NCBI RefSeq assembly: GCF_012849375.1
Contig: NZ_CP051684.1
Span: 3,038,001 to 3,102,000, forward strand
DNA: 64,000 bases
Direction of reading: 5' to 3'
Source: Duganella dendranthematis
Lineage (GTDB): Bacteria > Pseudomonadota > Gammaproteobacteria > Burkholderiales > Burkholderiaceae_D
Part shown: positions 53,251 through 62,768 of the stretch, one piece after another
How positions within the stretch are numbered: the first letter of the stretch is position 1
Layout: each line of letters begins with the position of its first letter
Position numbers and translations under genes: made by a program
Notes under the pieces: generated by a model
Databases searched by the model: none
Seen by the model: only the letters and a program-made list of their open reading frames with translations
What the model was told of the DNA's origin: nothing

Positions 53251-56200
53251 TCAGTTGTACACCTCGCGGGTGTAGATCACCGGACCGGAGCGGGACACGC
53301 CGAAGGTCAGGTTGCCTTCGTCGTACATTGGCAAATATGGAAACAAGCCCGGGTTGAGTTTGATCTTGGCTTTGCCGGTTGCTTTTGGCGCCGCCACGGT
53401 AAACATGCCCTTGCCGCTTTTGAAGCTCAGGGTGGTGGCCGCCGCGGGAGGGGCAGACAGCAAGAGTTGCAGACTGGTACAGAGCACGCTGCCGGTGCAT
53501 GTCGAGAAGGTGGCGCTGTCCGTGGCCAGTGTCACGCTGCCGGAGGCCGGGGTGCCAGGGAAGGCGGGATTGAGTAGCCAAGCACCGGATGCGCTGGAGT
53601 AATACCTTGCCTGGGCCTCGACCGGCAAGTTGGTGTTGGCCGGGCCGAAGGCGTTGGACAGCATCATGCGGCCGCTGACCACGGTGAGCGGCGGCTCGAC
53701 GGCACCGGCGCGCGCCGAGCTGGCGTTGTAGGTGTCGACGGCGCGCAGGTAGATGGTGGTTGGCGGGCTGGTCGTGACGGTGGTGTTGGGCGGGACCGGC
53801 GGCGCCTGGGCCGCGATGAAGGTCAGCGCCGGCGACGTGCCGCTCAGCGTGCCCAGCCCTCCGGTAAACCCGAACGGGAATTGCCCGGAGGTGAAGGCCA
53901 CGAAGTCGCTACTGGCGGCGCCGCCCGCCGCCTTGGCCGGCGACAGCGTGATCGGGCGCACGATGCTGTCGGTGTCCGCCGCGACGGTTTTGAGGCGGTA
54001 GTTTTTCGACAGGTTGGTGGCATCCTTGTAAGCCTTAACCTGCACCCCGAACGGCTGCTTTGAATACACAAAGCTGCGCACGCCGGTGCTGGTGTCTGCG
54101 GCGCAGGGATTGCTGTAGCCGCCGACGTTGGCGCAATCCATCGGCGCGCCGGCCAGCAGCACCACGTCGAAGTGGTGCGGCGCAAAGCGCAGGTCGAGCG
54201 TGCCGGTGGTGCGGAAGCCGGTCAGGGCGGTCTTGCGCATGTAGAAGCCGCTGCTGTTGGCCAGCGTGGCGTTGATCGTCACGACGCCGGTTTCGTTGAA
54301 CAGCCACTGGCCGGTGCTGTCGGTCTTGCTGTTGGCGACGCCCTTGACAATCGCATCGAACACGCCTTGCGCCTTGCCGAGTTGGGGATTGTCGCCGTCG
54401 CTCGGCAGCTTGAGCAGGAGGGTGCTCATGCTGATGGTCTCCGCCGATTTTTCCAGGCCAAAGTTTTCGGTGGTGCCGCCGGCCGCATTCTGTGCCGTGA
54501 CCTTGAGGCGGAACGTATCGCCGGCGCGGGCGAAGGCGGAGTCGGCCATGGTGACCACCGGGGTTTGCGGGTCGGCGGTGGCGACGATCAGAAACTTCGC
54601 CGGCGCGGCGGTAAAGCTGGTGCTGCCATTGGCGCCGGTGCCGCTGCTAGCGGTGTAGTTGGCGTTCACGCTCATCAGGCCGACATCCGGATACTGTAGC
54701 GCCAGCGTGCCCAGGCCGGTGTTGTCGAGGGTAACGTCGACCGGCGTGGCGCCGCCATTGCAGGCGACGCCGGTGCTGCCCAGCGTCAGCGACTGGTTGC
54801 CGCTGGCCGGGTCGAGATAGCCGCAGCTGAAGTTGATCTTGGTCGGCCCCTGTGTCAGCGGCACGCAGTAGGCGTTGTTGGGGCCGGACTTGAGCGCCTG
54901 CACGGTCAGCTTGGCGCCGCTCATCGACACGTGGTCCGGCGCGCTCAGCTGCAGGCCGCTGCTGGCAAACACCATGTCGCAACTGGTGTTACTGCCGCCC
55001 GAGTTGATGCAGGTGGTGCCGGCGCCGGCCGACAGCGTGACCGTGGCCGGCGTCGGATAGCTGACGGAGGCCGCAGTGTCGCCGCTGACGGTGACGGTGC
55101 CGCCGTTCGGCGTCAGCGTGGTTTGCGCGTTGCCTGTGTACACCGTGCTGCACGCGGCGTCGGCGCAGGCGCGCACCGTCACGGCGGACGGCTGGCAGGT
55201 CAGGCCGGAGCCACTGTGGGTAATCTGAAAGTGGTGCGGCGCGCTGGCGGCCGGCGGACCGCAGGTCGGCTTGTAACTCGAATCGGCCCTGGTCACGCAG
55301 CTGCAGCCCGAGGCGCCAGGGCCGGTGCAGGTGATGGTCTTGCTGACGCTGTTGCCCCAGTCGATGTAGATCGCATTGACCGCCGCGTTGCCGTTGATGA
55401 CGGCATTGCTGGCGCGCGTTGTTACATTGCGCGCCGACAGGTCGCCGTTGATGGTGGTGCCCGACCCCATATCCACGTCGCCGGTGACGGTGGTGTTGCC
55501 GTTGATGATGGCGTTGGACGCACGCATGGTCAGCGTCCCGGTGCCGACCTTGCCGGTGATGGCGGTGCCGCTGCCCATGTCGAGCGAGGTGGTGGCGGTG
55601 ATGTCGCCCTTGACGGTGATGTTGGAGGCATTCAGCGTCACCACCGGGGAGATAATGTTGCCGGTGACCGAGCTGCCCGAACCGAGCGTGAACGAATTGC
55701 TGGCATTGACGTCGCCATTCAGCGTGGCCGGCGAATTGGTCTGGACCGTGTAGGCGGTGATGCTGCCGTTGACCTTGATGCCCGAGCCGAGATCGGCCAC
55801 GCCGCTGCTGTTTTTAGGCAGCGTGATCGAGCCGTTGATGGTGACGCTGGAATTGGTGGTGATGCTGGTGGCGCTGACCGCGCCGTTGATGGTGTTGCTG
55901 GAGCTGAGGTTGACGCTGCCCTTGACCGTCACCGGTCCCAGCGTGGTACTGGAGCCCGTGGTCAGCGAGCCGGTGCCGGTGGTGGTGACTGCACCGGTAA
56001 TGGTGGTGCTGGAGCCGAGGTTGATGTCGCCGGTGGTGGTGACGGTGCCGCCGATGTAGGTCGAGGCGCCGGCGGTGGTGACCGTGGCGGCGGTGACGTT
56101 GGCGGTGATGCTCTGGGCGCTGGCGCCCAGCTTGAAGTTGCCGCTGGTGGCCAAGGTGCCGCCGCTGACGTTCAGACCGCTGGACGCGGACAGGTCGAGA

Positions 56201-56496
56201 TTGCCTTTTACCTGCAGCACGGCACTGCCGCTCATCGACAAGCCCTGCGCGTAGGCCAGCGACACGTCGGTGTTGATCACCACCGTGTAGCCGCTATGGA
56301 TGACTGCCGTGTCGTTGGGCCCCAGCGGCAGCGTAGCGCAGGTGTACGTGGTGCCGCTCAGCGTGCAACCCGCCACCGTCCCGCCGCCGCCATTGAAGTT
56401 GACGTTGGCTGCCGAGGCGGCGCCGGCCAGCAGCAAGGCGGCTGCCGCCATACCCCAGCGGCCGCGCCGCAACATGATCAAAACATTAAGCCACAC
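53251..56496 (-). CDS. MshQ-like (DUF6701) large secreted surface protein
   Basis: A 1081-residue exported protein. It starts at GTG 56496 after GGGGA, with signal peptide WGMAAAALLLAGAASA. Residues ~60-400 are a solenoid-like array of Ser/Thr/Gly/Asn-rich repeats (GSSTTITGAVTTTG, NTINGAVSATSI, SGTTINGDLSARNV, RASNAVINGN). The rest is cysteine-containing and ends in a DUF6701-type C-terminus (YLPMYDEGNLTFGVSRSGP). DUF6701 is found in MshQ of the MSHA type IV pilus system, but no other msh gene is present here. An adhesin or pilus-associated role is inferred. Confidence 0.75.
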   Translation of the reverse strand: MWLNVLIMLRRGRWGMAAAALLLAGAASAANVNFNGGGGTVAGCTLSGTTYTCATLPLGPNDTAVIHSGYTVVINTDVSLAYAQGLSMSGSAVLQVKGNLDLSASSGLNVSGGTLATSGNFKLGASAQSITANVTAATVTTAGASTYIGGTVTTTGDINLGSSTTITGAVTTTGTGSLTTGSSTTLGPVTVKGSVNLSSSNTINGAVSATSITTNSSVTINGSITLPKNSSGVADLGSGIKVNGSITAYTVQTNSPATLNGDVNASNSFTLGSGSSVTGNIISPVVTLNASNITVKGDITATTSLDMGSGTAITGKVGTGTLTMRASNAIINGNTTVTGDVDMGSGTTINGDLSARNVTTRASNAVINGNAAVNAIYIDWGNSVSKTITCTGPGASGCSCVTRADSSYKPTCGPPAASAPHHFQITHSGSGLTCQPSAVTVRACADAACSTVYTGNAQTTLTPNGGTVTVSGDTAASVSYPTPATVTLSAGAGTTCINSGGSNTSCDMVFASSGLQLSAPDHVSMSGAKLTVQALKSGPNNAYCVPLTQGPTKINFSCGYLDPASGNQSLTLGSTGVACNGGATPVDVTLDNTGLGTLALQYPDVGLMSVNANYTASSGTGANGSTSFTAAPAKFLIVATADPQTPVVTMADSAFARAGDTFRLKVTAQNAAGGTTENFGLEKSAETISMSTLLLKLPSDGDNPQLGKAQGVFDAIVKGVANSKTDSTGQWLFNETGVVTINATLANSSGFYMRKTALTGFRTTGTLDLRFAPHHFDVVLLAGAPMDCANVGGYSNPCAADTSTGVRSFVYSKQPFGVQVKAYKDATNLSKNYRLKTVAADTDSIVRPITLSPAKAAGGAASSDFVAFTSGQFPFGFTGGLGTLSGTSPALTFIAAQAPPVPPNTTVTTSPPTTIYLRAVDTYNASSARAGAVEPPLTVVSGRMMLSNAFGPANTNLPVEAQARYYSSASGAWLLNPAFPGTPASGSVTLATDSATFSTCTGSVLCTSLQLLLSAPPAAATTLSFKSGKGMFTVAAPKATGKAKIKLNPGLFPYLPMYDEGNLTFGVSRSGPVIYTREVYN

Positions 56497-56564
56497 GAAT
56501 TTCCCCGGTTGTACGCGCTGCCTGAATTATAGGCGGACACGAGGAGTTTCCGTGTGGCAGTTTT

Positions 56565-58172
56565 TTAACGTTTAACCTTGGCGAAGGCGTCGCCGGCCTT
56601 CCAGGTTTGCATTTTGGGCGTATTGGCCACTTCGTAGCCCAGATTCAGCGTGAACTGCGCCTGCTGCACCATGCCGGACAGATCCCAGTCGGCGTGGTAT
56701 TCATCCGACGGCTGGTGGTAATCCTGTTTAAAAGCTACCAGGCGCGCGCGCGACTTTTCCTGGTCCTTGACGAAGTCGAAGTAGCCGTCGCCCGAGAACA
56801 CCGCCGAGCCGACGTTGAAGGCCGGGATGCCGGCCTTGGCAAAGTTGAAATGGTCGGCGCGGAAGTAGGCGCCCGACAGGTCCGGAATGGCCGGCGCCAG
56901 TGTCAGGCCCATCTTCCGGGCCACCACGCCGGCCGCCTCGTACAGGCTGCTGCGCTCGGCGCCAGCGACGCCGATGTCGCGCGTCTTGCCGACAAAGTTC
57001 ATGCTGTCGAGGTTGAGGTCGGCCGTGGTCTTGTCCAGCGGCCAGGCCGGATTCTTGACGTAGGCGGCGCTGCCCAGCAGGCCGGTCTCCTCGGCCGCCG
57101 GCCACAGGAACACCTGGGTGCGCTTGGCCGGATGCTTGACGGCTTCCTGCGCCATCGCCAGCAGCGCGGCTACGCCGGAGGCGTTGTCGATGGCGCCGTT
57201 CCAGATATGGTCGCCCTTGGCGGCGTCGTCGATGCCCAGGTGATCCCAGTGGGCTGAGTAGACCACCGCTTCCGATTTCAGCTTGGCGTCGGCGCCGGGC
57301 ACGATGCCGACCACGTTGAATTGTTCGATCTGGCGGATCTTGCTTTTCAAATCCGCGTGCAGCTTGACCTTCAGGTCGACCGGGCGGAAGTCGCGGCGCT
57401 CGGCGTCGGCGCGCAGCTTGTCGAGGTCAAAGCCGCCGGCGGCGAACAGCGCGCGCGCCGTGTCTTCCTGCACCCAGCCTTCGATCGGATTGCCGCTGCC
57501 GGCCAGGTGGAAACGCTCGTGACTGAAACTGGTGGCCGGCACGCTCCAGGCGTAGGAGGCGGACGGCGTGGTGTGGATCAGCAGCGCGCCGGCCGCGCCC
57601 TGGCGCACCGCTTCTTCAAACTTGTACAGCCAGCGGCCGTAGTAGGTGTAGGCCTTGCCGGCGAAGCGGTTCGGTTCCTCGGCGGTCGGCTGCGGATCGT
57701 TGACCATCATGACCAGGATCTTGCCCTTCATGTCGATGCCCTTGTAGTCGTCCCACTTTTCTTCCGGGGCGACCGCACCGTAGCCGACGAATACCAGCGG
57801 CGCATCGATGGTGACTTCTTCCTTGCCGCCGAAGGTGCCATAGACGATTTCGCTGCCGTTGGCCGGCGTCAGGATCTTGCCGCCGTCGGCGGTGAAGCGC
57901 ACAAAGCTAGACGGCAGCAGCTTGCTGCCTTCCATCTTCACGGCCTGGCGGTAGGTGCCGTCGGCCAGCGGCTTGAGGCCGATGACGGCGGCCTGCGTCT
58001 CCAGATAGCGCACGGCGAGATCGCCACCACGCTGGCCAGTGCCGCGGCCTTCAAACAAATCGTCGGCCAGGAAGGACAGGTGAGCGCGCAGCGGCGCTTC
58101 GGCGACAACCGCTTGCTGGGCGTGGGCTTGCAGGGCCAGGCCGGTGGCCAAGGCGATCAGGGAACGACGCAT
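56565..58172 (-). CDS. Secreted M28 family zinc aminopeptidase
   Basis: A 535-residue peptidase with a signal peptide (SLIALATGLALQAHA). A PA-like insert domain comes first, then the M28 metal site: SAHWDHLGID, NGAIDNASGVAALLA, AAEETGLLGS, and DYHQPSDEYH near the end. These give the two-zinc ligand set. Members act as aminopeptidases or carboxypeptidases in the periplasm or outside. GGAG five bases before ATG 58172 fixes the start. It is divergent from the SDR gene. Confidence 0.9.
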   Translation of the reverse strand: MRRSLIALATGLALQAHAQQAVVAEAPLRAHLSFLADDLFEGRGTGQRGGDLAVRYLETQAAVIGLKPLADGTYRQAVKMEGSKLLPSSFVRFTADGGKILTPANGSEIVYGTFGGKEEVTIDAPLVFVGYGAVAPEEKWDDYKGIDMKGKILVMMVNDPQPTAEEPNRFAGKAYTYYGRWLYKFEEAVRQGAAGALLIHTTPSASYAWSVPATSFSHERFHLAGSGNPIEGWVQEDTARALFAAGGFDLDKLRADAERRDFRPVDLKVKLHADLKSKIRQIEQFNVVGIVPGADAKLKSEAVVYSAHWDHLGIDDAAKGDHIWNGAIDNASGVAALLAMAQEAVKHPAKRTQVFLWPAAEETGLLGSAAYVKNPAWPLDKTTADLNLDSMNFVGKTRDIGVAGAERSSLYEAAGVVARKMGLTLAPAIPDLSGAYFRADHFNFAKAGIPAFNVGSAVFSGDGYFDFVKDQEKSRARLVAFKQDYHQPSDEYHADWDLSGMVQQAQFTLNLGYEVANTPKMQTWKAGDAFAKVKR

Positions 58173-58239
58173 GTTTACTCCATAGTGTGATGCGGAAAGC
58201 GGTAATCTTACTGTATATCCCATCACAACAAGGAGACCT

Positions 58240-59043
58240 ATGAACACCATCATCATCACCGGCGCCTCGGACGGCATCGGCGCGGAAATCGCCCGGCAAC
58301 TGGCGCGCAAACAGGGCGCCGGTGTGGCGCTGGTGCTGGCGGCACGCAACGCCGCCGCATTGGATCAGGTGGCGGCGCAGTGTGCGGCGTTCGGCGCGCA
58401 GACGCTGGTGGTGCCGACTGACGTGTCGGTGCAGGCGCAGTGCGTGGCGCTGATCGGCGCCGCCGTGGCGCGCTTCGGCGTGATCGATGCGCTGATCAAC
58501 AACGCCGGCCGCTCGGCGCATGCGCTGTTTGTCGAAGTATCCGACCTGGCCTGGTATGAAGAACTGATGCGGATTAATTTGTGGGGCAGCGTGTGGTGCA
58601 CGCATGCGGCGCTGCCGTACCTGACGCAGTCGCGCGGACGCATCGTTGCGGTGTCGTCGCTGGCGGGGCTGATCGGCGTGCCGGGACGCACGGCCTACAG
58701 CGCCACCAAGTTTGCCATGGGCGGCTTTTTCGAAGCGCTAAGGGCGGAGCTGAAGCCGGCCGGCGTCAGCGTGACGACGGCCTATCCCGGCGTGGTGGCG
58801 ACGCAGATCCGGCATCGCGGCTTTAACGCGGCCGGTGGTCAGCTGGGCAGCAGCAGCCTGAAAGAAGACAAGGCGATGTCGGTGGAGGAGTGCGCGGCGC
58901 TGATCATCGATGGCATGCAATTGCGTCAGCGCGAGGTGGTGATGTCTGCCAAGGGCAAGCTGGGACGGTGGCTGAAATTGATCGCGCCGGGGCTGGTGGA
59001 GAAGATGGCGCTGGCGGCGTTGAAGGACGACGTAAAACCATGA
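58240..59043 (+). CDS. SDR family oxidoreductase
   Basis: A 267-residue short-chain dehydrogenase. It has the Rossmann motif TGASDGIGAEIARQ, NNAG at LINNAGRSAH, the catalytic Ser in VSSLAGLIGVPG and YSATK as the YxxxK pair (AYSATKFAMGGF). The PGVVATQI sequence and basic C-terminal tail resemble DltE/YqjQ-type membrane-peripheral reductases. Substrate unknown. AGGAG precedes ATG 58240. It is divergent from the M28 peptidase. Confidence 0.9.
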   Translation: MNTIIITGASDGIGAEIARQLARKQGAGVALVLAARNAAALDQVAAQCAAFGAQTLVVPTDVSVQAQCVALIGAAVARFGVIDALINNAGRSAHALFVEVSDLAWYEELMRINLWGSVWCTHAALPYLTQSRGRIVAVSSLAGLIGVPGRTAYSATKFAMGGFFEALRAELKPAGVSVTTAYPGVVATQIRHRGFNAAGGQLGSSSLKEDKAMSVEECAALIIDGMQLRQREVVMSAKGKLGRWLKLIAPGLVEKMALAALKDDVKP

Positions 59044-59151
59044 TTGTAAGCAATTGTAATGGTCGTCAACTGGGTGATCTTGGGTCGCGTTTTCTGCTCA
59101 TGCGACACAGGAATTGTCCTGATGCCGAAAACTCCGAAAAGGAAATCAATC

Positions 59152-59367
59152 ATGTCCAAAGTTATCGCTAGTCTGATCGCCGGCCTGTTCGCAACCGCAG
59201 CATTCGCACAAGCTCCTGCCACGCCTGCCGCCGCTCCAGAAGCCAAGCAAGTGGAAAAAACCGACGTCAAGCCAGTCGCCAAGAAAAAAGTGCATCACAA
59301 GGCTAAAGAATCCAAAACGGCTGAAGCACCAGCAGCTGCAGCAGCCGCACCAGCAGCAAGCAAGTAA
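59152..59367 (+). CDS. Small Asr-like secreted protein, copy 1
   Basis: A 71-residue protein with a signal peptide (VIASLIAGLFATAAFAQ). The mature part is low-complexity, Ala/Pro-rich at both ends with a Lys/His block in the middle (KPVAKKKVHHKAKESK). The composition recalls the enterobacterial acid-shock protein Asr. GGAAA precedes ATG 59152. It is followed 43 bp later by a paralogue with a nearly identical signal peptide. Confidence 0.65.
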   Translation: MSKVIASLIAGLFATAAFAQAPATPAAAPEAKQVEKTDVKPVAKKKVHHKAKESKTAEAPAAAAAAPAASK

Positions 59368-59410
59368 TTAATTAACGATATAAACCGTATAAATTAAAGA
59401 GGACTGAATC

Positions 59411-59641
59411 ATGAAAAAAGTAATCGCTACCCTGATCGCCGGCCTGTTCGCTTCCGCTGCTTTCGCCCAAGCTCCAGCACCAGCCGCTTCGGCTACCGCC
59501 GCTGCTTCGACCCCGGCTGCCTCGGCTCCTGCCGCTTCGGCGCCAGTCGCCAAGAAAGCCAAGCATCACAAGAAAGAAAAAGCGGCTGCTTCGGCAGAAG
59601 CGTCGGCACCCGCAGCTTCGGCGCCAGCCGCCAGCAAGTAA
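59411..59641 (+). CDS. Small Asr-like secreted protein, copy 2
   Basis: A 76-residue paralogue of the preceding gene: signal peptide VIATLIAGLFASAAFAQ, then a run of ASAPA-type repeats, a KKAKHHKKEK block and ASAPAASK at the end. GAGGA precedes ATG 59411. The repeated Ala/Ser/Pro codons are prone to slippage. A buffering, acid-shock or cation-binding role in the periplasm is inferred from composition only. Confidence 0.7.
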   Translation: MKKVIATLIAGLFASAAFAQAPAPAASATAAASTPAASAPAASAPVAKKAKHHKKEKAAASAEASAPAASAPAASK

Positions 59642-59696
59642 TTCAGCCTCGCGCTTGACGTACCGCCCCGGACCCATCGGGCCTGGGCGGTGCAAG

Positions 59697-59727
59697 AGAG
59701 AAGACGGATTCCAACTCCGTCTTCTCT
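59697..59727. terminator. Bidirectional hairpin terminator
   Basis: AGAGAAGACGGA, 7-nt loop, TCCGTCTTCTCT: a 12-bp perfect stem ending 4 bp before the stop codon of the alpha/beta hydrolase gene. It lies between convergent genes; a second weaker CCGCCC/GGGCGG hairpin precedes it (59663-59690). Confidence 0.7.
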
Positions 59728-59731
59728 GCGT

Positions 59732-60712
59732 TTAGCGATTCAGTTCCTCCAACAGCGTGCGATGGAAGGCCACCGGGTCTTCCATCTGTGGCGCGTGTCC
59801 CATGCCCTTGAACTCCACCAGCCGGGCGCCTGGAATTTTCTTCACCGTCTCCTTGCCCAATACGTTGTAGTGGCCAATTTTCACTTTTACTTCCGGCGGC
59901 GCCACATCCTTGGCGATGGCGGTAGTGTCGGCGTCACCGATCAGCAGCGTGGTCGGTACCTTCAGCAGCGGAAATTCGTACACCACCGGCTGCGTGAAAA
60001 TCATGTCGTAGATCAGCGCCGAATTCCACGCCACCAGTTTGTGGCCCGGGCCGGCGTTCAGGCCGGCCAGCATGTCCACCCATTTTTCGTATTCCGGCTT
60101 CCAGGTGCCGCCGTAGTAGGTGGCGCGTTCGTAGGCGCGCACGCTGTCAGCCGACAGCTTCTGCTCACGCGCATACCATTGATCGACGCTTGGACCGGGC
60201 ACGCCCAGCGCCTTCCAGTCTTCCAGCCCGATCGGGTTGACCAGCACCAGCCGCGCCACCGCATCCGGATACATCAGCGCATAACGTGTGGCCAGCATGC
60301 CGCCGGTGGAGTGGCCGATGAAGATCGCCTGCTTGATGCCAATATTCTTCAGCAGCGCATCGGTGTTGGCGGCCAACTGCTGGAAGGTGTACTGATAATG
60401 TTCCGGCTTGCTCGACGCGCAAAAGCCGATCTGGTCCGGCGCCACCACGCGGTAGCCGACCTTGGTCAGCTCGGTGATGGTCTGCTCCCAGGTCGCGCCG
60501 CAGAAATTTTTGCCGTGCAGGAGGACGGCGGTCTTGCCGTTGGCGGCAGCGGTCGGCGCCACATCCATATACGCCATCTCCAGCTTGACGCCCTGCGACG
60601 TGAAGCTGTATTTCTGCACCGGATGCGGGTAGTTGAACCCTTCCAGTTGCGGGCCGTAAGTAGCGGCGGACGCCGAGCCGGCAAGCAGGGCAGCGGTGAT
60701 CAGGATGCGCAT
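59732..60712 (-). CDS. Secreted alpha/beta hydrolase
   Basis: A 326-residue hydrolase with a signal peptide (ILITAALLAGSASA, cleavage before ATY). The fold markers are VLLHGKNFCGATWEQ (oxyanion HG), the nucleophile elbow FIGHSTGGMLATRYA, an Asp in LLIGDADTTAIA and the His in GMGHAPQMEDP. GGAG precedes ATG 60712. The substrate cannot be told; haloalkane dehalogenase- and epoxide hydrolase-like enzymes share this pattern. Confidence 0.88.
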   Translation of the reverse strand: MRILITAALLAGSASAATYGPQLEGFNYPHPVQKYSFTSQGVKLEMAYMDVAPTAAANGKTAVLLHGKNFCGATWEQTITELTKVGYRVVAPDQIGFCASSKPEHYQYTFQQLAANTDALLKNIGIKQAIFIGHSTGGMLATRYALMYPDAVARLVLVNPIGLEDWKALGVPGPSVDQWYAREQKLSADSVRAYERATYYGGTWKPEYEKWVDMLAGLNAGPGHKLVAWNSALIYDMIFTQPVVYEFPLLKVPTTLLIGDADTTAIAKDVAPPEVKVKIGHYNVLGKETVKKIPGARLVEFKGMGHAPQMEDPVAFHRTLLEELNR

Positions 60713-60781
60713 GGGAGAAACTCCGGGCAAGCAAAACACTTACTATAATCGAAGCTCCGCCAATATGAGGAACCAGTCGAA

Positions 60782-61276
60782 ATGACAACACGCCAACATA
60801 CCTATCACGTGACCGTGGAATGGACCGGCAACCAGGGCAGTGGCACGTCGAGCTACCAGGCTTACGGGCGCGACCACACCATCAGCGCTGGCGACAAGCC
60901 GGCGATTGCCGGTTCGGCCGACCCGGCGTTTCGAGGCGACAGCAAGCGCTGGAATCCGGAGGATCTGCTGGTGGCGTCGACGTCGGCATGCCACAAGCTG
61001 TGGTATCTGCACCTGTGCGCCGAGGCCGGGATTGTCGTGACGGCGTACGAAGACCATGCCGAAGGTACGATGGTGGAAGGTGTCAAAGGCCACTTCACCC
61101 GCATCGTGCTGCGCCCGCGCGTCACCATCCGCAACGGCAACGATATTGAACTGGCAGCCCGCCTGCATCACGACGCGCACGAGCAGTGCTTCATCGCCAA
61201 CTCGCTCAACTTCCCGGTTGTGTGTGAGCCGGTGATCGGTGCGTCAGATAATCTTGACGTCGCCGTGACGCGCTAG
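60782..61276 (+). CDS. OsmC family peroxiredoxin-like protein
   Basis: A 164-residue OsmC/Ohr-type protein with the two reactive cysteines in STSACHKLWYL and DAHEQCFIANS, plus NPEDLLVAS and the WTGNQGSGTSSY N-terminus. Family members reduce organic hydroperoxides. The second Cys of LHLCAEAG is an extra cysteine. It is divergent from the alpha/beta hydrolase and convergent with the AraC-GyrI gene. Confidence 0.88.
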   Translation: MTTRQHTYHVTVEWTGNQGSGTSSYQAYGRDHTISAGDKPAIAGSADPAFRGDSKRWNPEDLLVASTSACHKLWYLHLCAEAGIVVTAYEDHAEGTMVEGVKGHFTRIVLRPRVTIRNGNDIELAARLHHDAHEQCFIANSLNFPVVCEPVIGASDNLDVAVTR

Positions 61277-61296
61277 GCGAGGCCAGTCCGACCATG

Positions 61297-62190
61297 CTAT
61301 TTCAGCGGCAGGAACAGCTCAGCAACCGCTTCGTGCTCTGGTACCTCCGGGAATAAGCTCAGCCGCTGACAGTAAAGAGGAAAGTCGCCCGCCTCCTCGC
61401 CGCTGGCGGGAAGCCAATCGCGATAAAGGTAAAGCGCGGCATGCTCCAGATTGTCGGTATTGCCGACGACGCGCAGCACTGCGCAACGCCCGCCTGGAAT
61501 CTGACTGGCTTTCATCTCCCCGCCGCTGACCTCGAACCGCGGAGGCACGCCGACACAAAGGTCAACGCTGTAGTCAGCCGGCGATTCGGGGCGTCGCTCG
61601 GAGCGCCAAACATTAAAGGTCGGGCTAGTTTTGGGATGCAAATTAAATGCGCGGCGCCACGCGATAAAACGCTGGATGGTGGCGCCGAGTGTTGCTGGAT
61701 GACCTCGATGTTCCAGCATCGCGACTGGCGTGGGAGGGACATCGCGTATCGTTACGTCAGCAGTGGTAAAAGTCGTTTGCATGAGTTTGTTCCTTGCATC
61801 GTCGAGAGGTGTAAACGCGGAATGCCACGGTTCCCAATCGGGAGACTTCCGGAACGCCGACGGCGATTGTCCAAACCGCTGCCGGAAAGAGCGGGCGAAG
61901 GCATCCGGCGCGTCATACCCGGCATCCATCGCGATATCCGTGATGCTTTGCGTATCTCGATAGGCCAGCCGGTATGAAGCGCGCTTCATGCGGGCAAGCA
62001 GAATATAGCGGTGGACTGACAACCCGAAGGTCGCCGTGAACTGCCGGTGGAAATGATATTTGGAGTAGGTCGCAACACTGCACAGCAAATCCAGGTTCAG
62101 ATCGTCATGGAGATGCTCATCGATGTAATCGCGTACCCGCTGCATTCGCGCCTGATGTTTTTGAATCGCCGTTGTCATTACCGTTGTCAT
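61297..62190 (-). CDS. AraC regulator with GyrI-like effector domain
   Basis: A 297-residue Rob/SoxS-like activator. Two helix-turn-helix motifs lie at the N-terminus (LDLLCSVATYSKYHFHRQF, ITDIAMDAGYDAPDAFARSF), followed by a C-terminal GyrI-like effector domain (~residues 140-297; VTIRDVPPTPVAMLEHRGHP, GGRCAVLRVVGNTDNLE). Such regulators bind hydrophobic small molecules. No target operon is adjacent. It lies at the edge of the less GC-rich end of the window. Confidence 0.9.
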   Translation of the reverse strand: MTTVMTTAIQKHQARMQRVRDYIDEHLHDDLNLDLLCSVATYSKYHFHRQFTATFGLSVHRYILLARMKRASYRLAYRDTQSITDIAMDAGYDAPDAFARSFRQRFGQSPSAFRKSPDWEPWHSAFTPLDDARNKLMQTTFTTADVTIRDVPPTPVAMLEHRGHPATLGATIQRFIAWRRAFNLHPKTSPTFNVWRSERRPESPADYSVDLCVGVPPRFEVSGGEMKASQIPGGRCAVLRVVGNTDNLEHAALYLYRDWLPASGEEAGDFPLYCQRLSLFPEVPEHEAVAELFLPLK

Positions 62191-62267
62191 GTTTTTCGTA
62201 GCAGCGCCAGTTTCGCATTTGACGGCACGACCTACTCGACCAATCTTGCGGTTCTGATCGATTCAAT

Positions 62268-62768
62268 TTAGCTGTGTCTGTCTACTTCCGGGACATCAAC
62301 GCCGTCTTTGAAACGGACTTGCTGAATGTAGTCGTCGCGGCTGCATTTGTTCAGGTCTTCATCAAAGACCAGCTTATCGTTGCGCCAGACGCTGGCGTGA
62401 ACGCCCGTGGCTGCGCCACACATCCACATCGCGTTGCTTGCCCCTGGAATGCCTTCGAATTGGATCTTGTAGTGATTGCGGCCGACGTTGCATCGTCTTT
62501 CCACCGTCTCCACTTTTTCCAGGTTGTAGGTCGTCGGGTTGAACTTCACCAGATCGGAAATATTCCACAAATCCATGCGCTTAGTCGGCGGATTGGCAGG
62601 AAAGAACAGGCCAATCTCAAGCGTGAGATTACGGTGGTGGCACTCCATGCCAACAAGAACGACGCCATCCCTTTGCGGTTGCTGAGCGTTGTAGGTAGGA
62701 ACCTCGGCGCTACACAGCGATGAGGCCATGCTCAGGACAAGTGAAGACAGCAAGAGAATAATATTCAT
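62268..62768 (-). CDS. Secreted hypothetical protein with conserved cysteines
   Basis: A 166-residue protein. ATG 62768 starts a signal peptide (IILLLSSLVLSMASSLCSA). The mature part has four cysteines (GMECHHRN, ERRCNVG, MWMCGAA, LNKCSRDD), suggesting two disulfides in the periplasm or outside. No family is recognised. Base composition is lower in GC than its left neighbours. An upstream in-frame extension to 62885 is unlikely to be translated. Confidence 0.6.
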   Translation of the reverse strand: MNIILLLSSLVLSMASSLCSAEVPTYNAQQPQRDGVVLVGMECHHRNLTLEIGLFFPANPPTKRMDLWNISDLVKFNPTTYNLEKVETVERRCNVGRNHYKIQFEGIPGASNAMWMCGAATGVHASVWRNDKLVFDEDLNKCSRDDYIQQVRFKDGVDVPEVDRHS

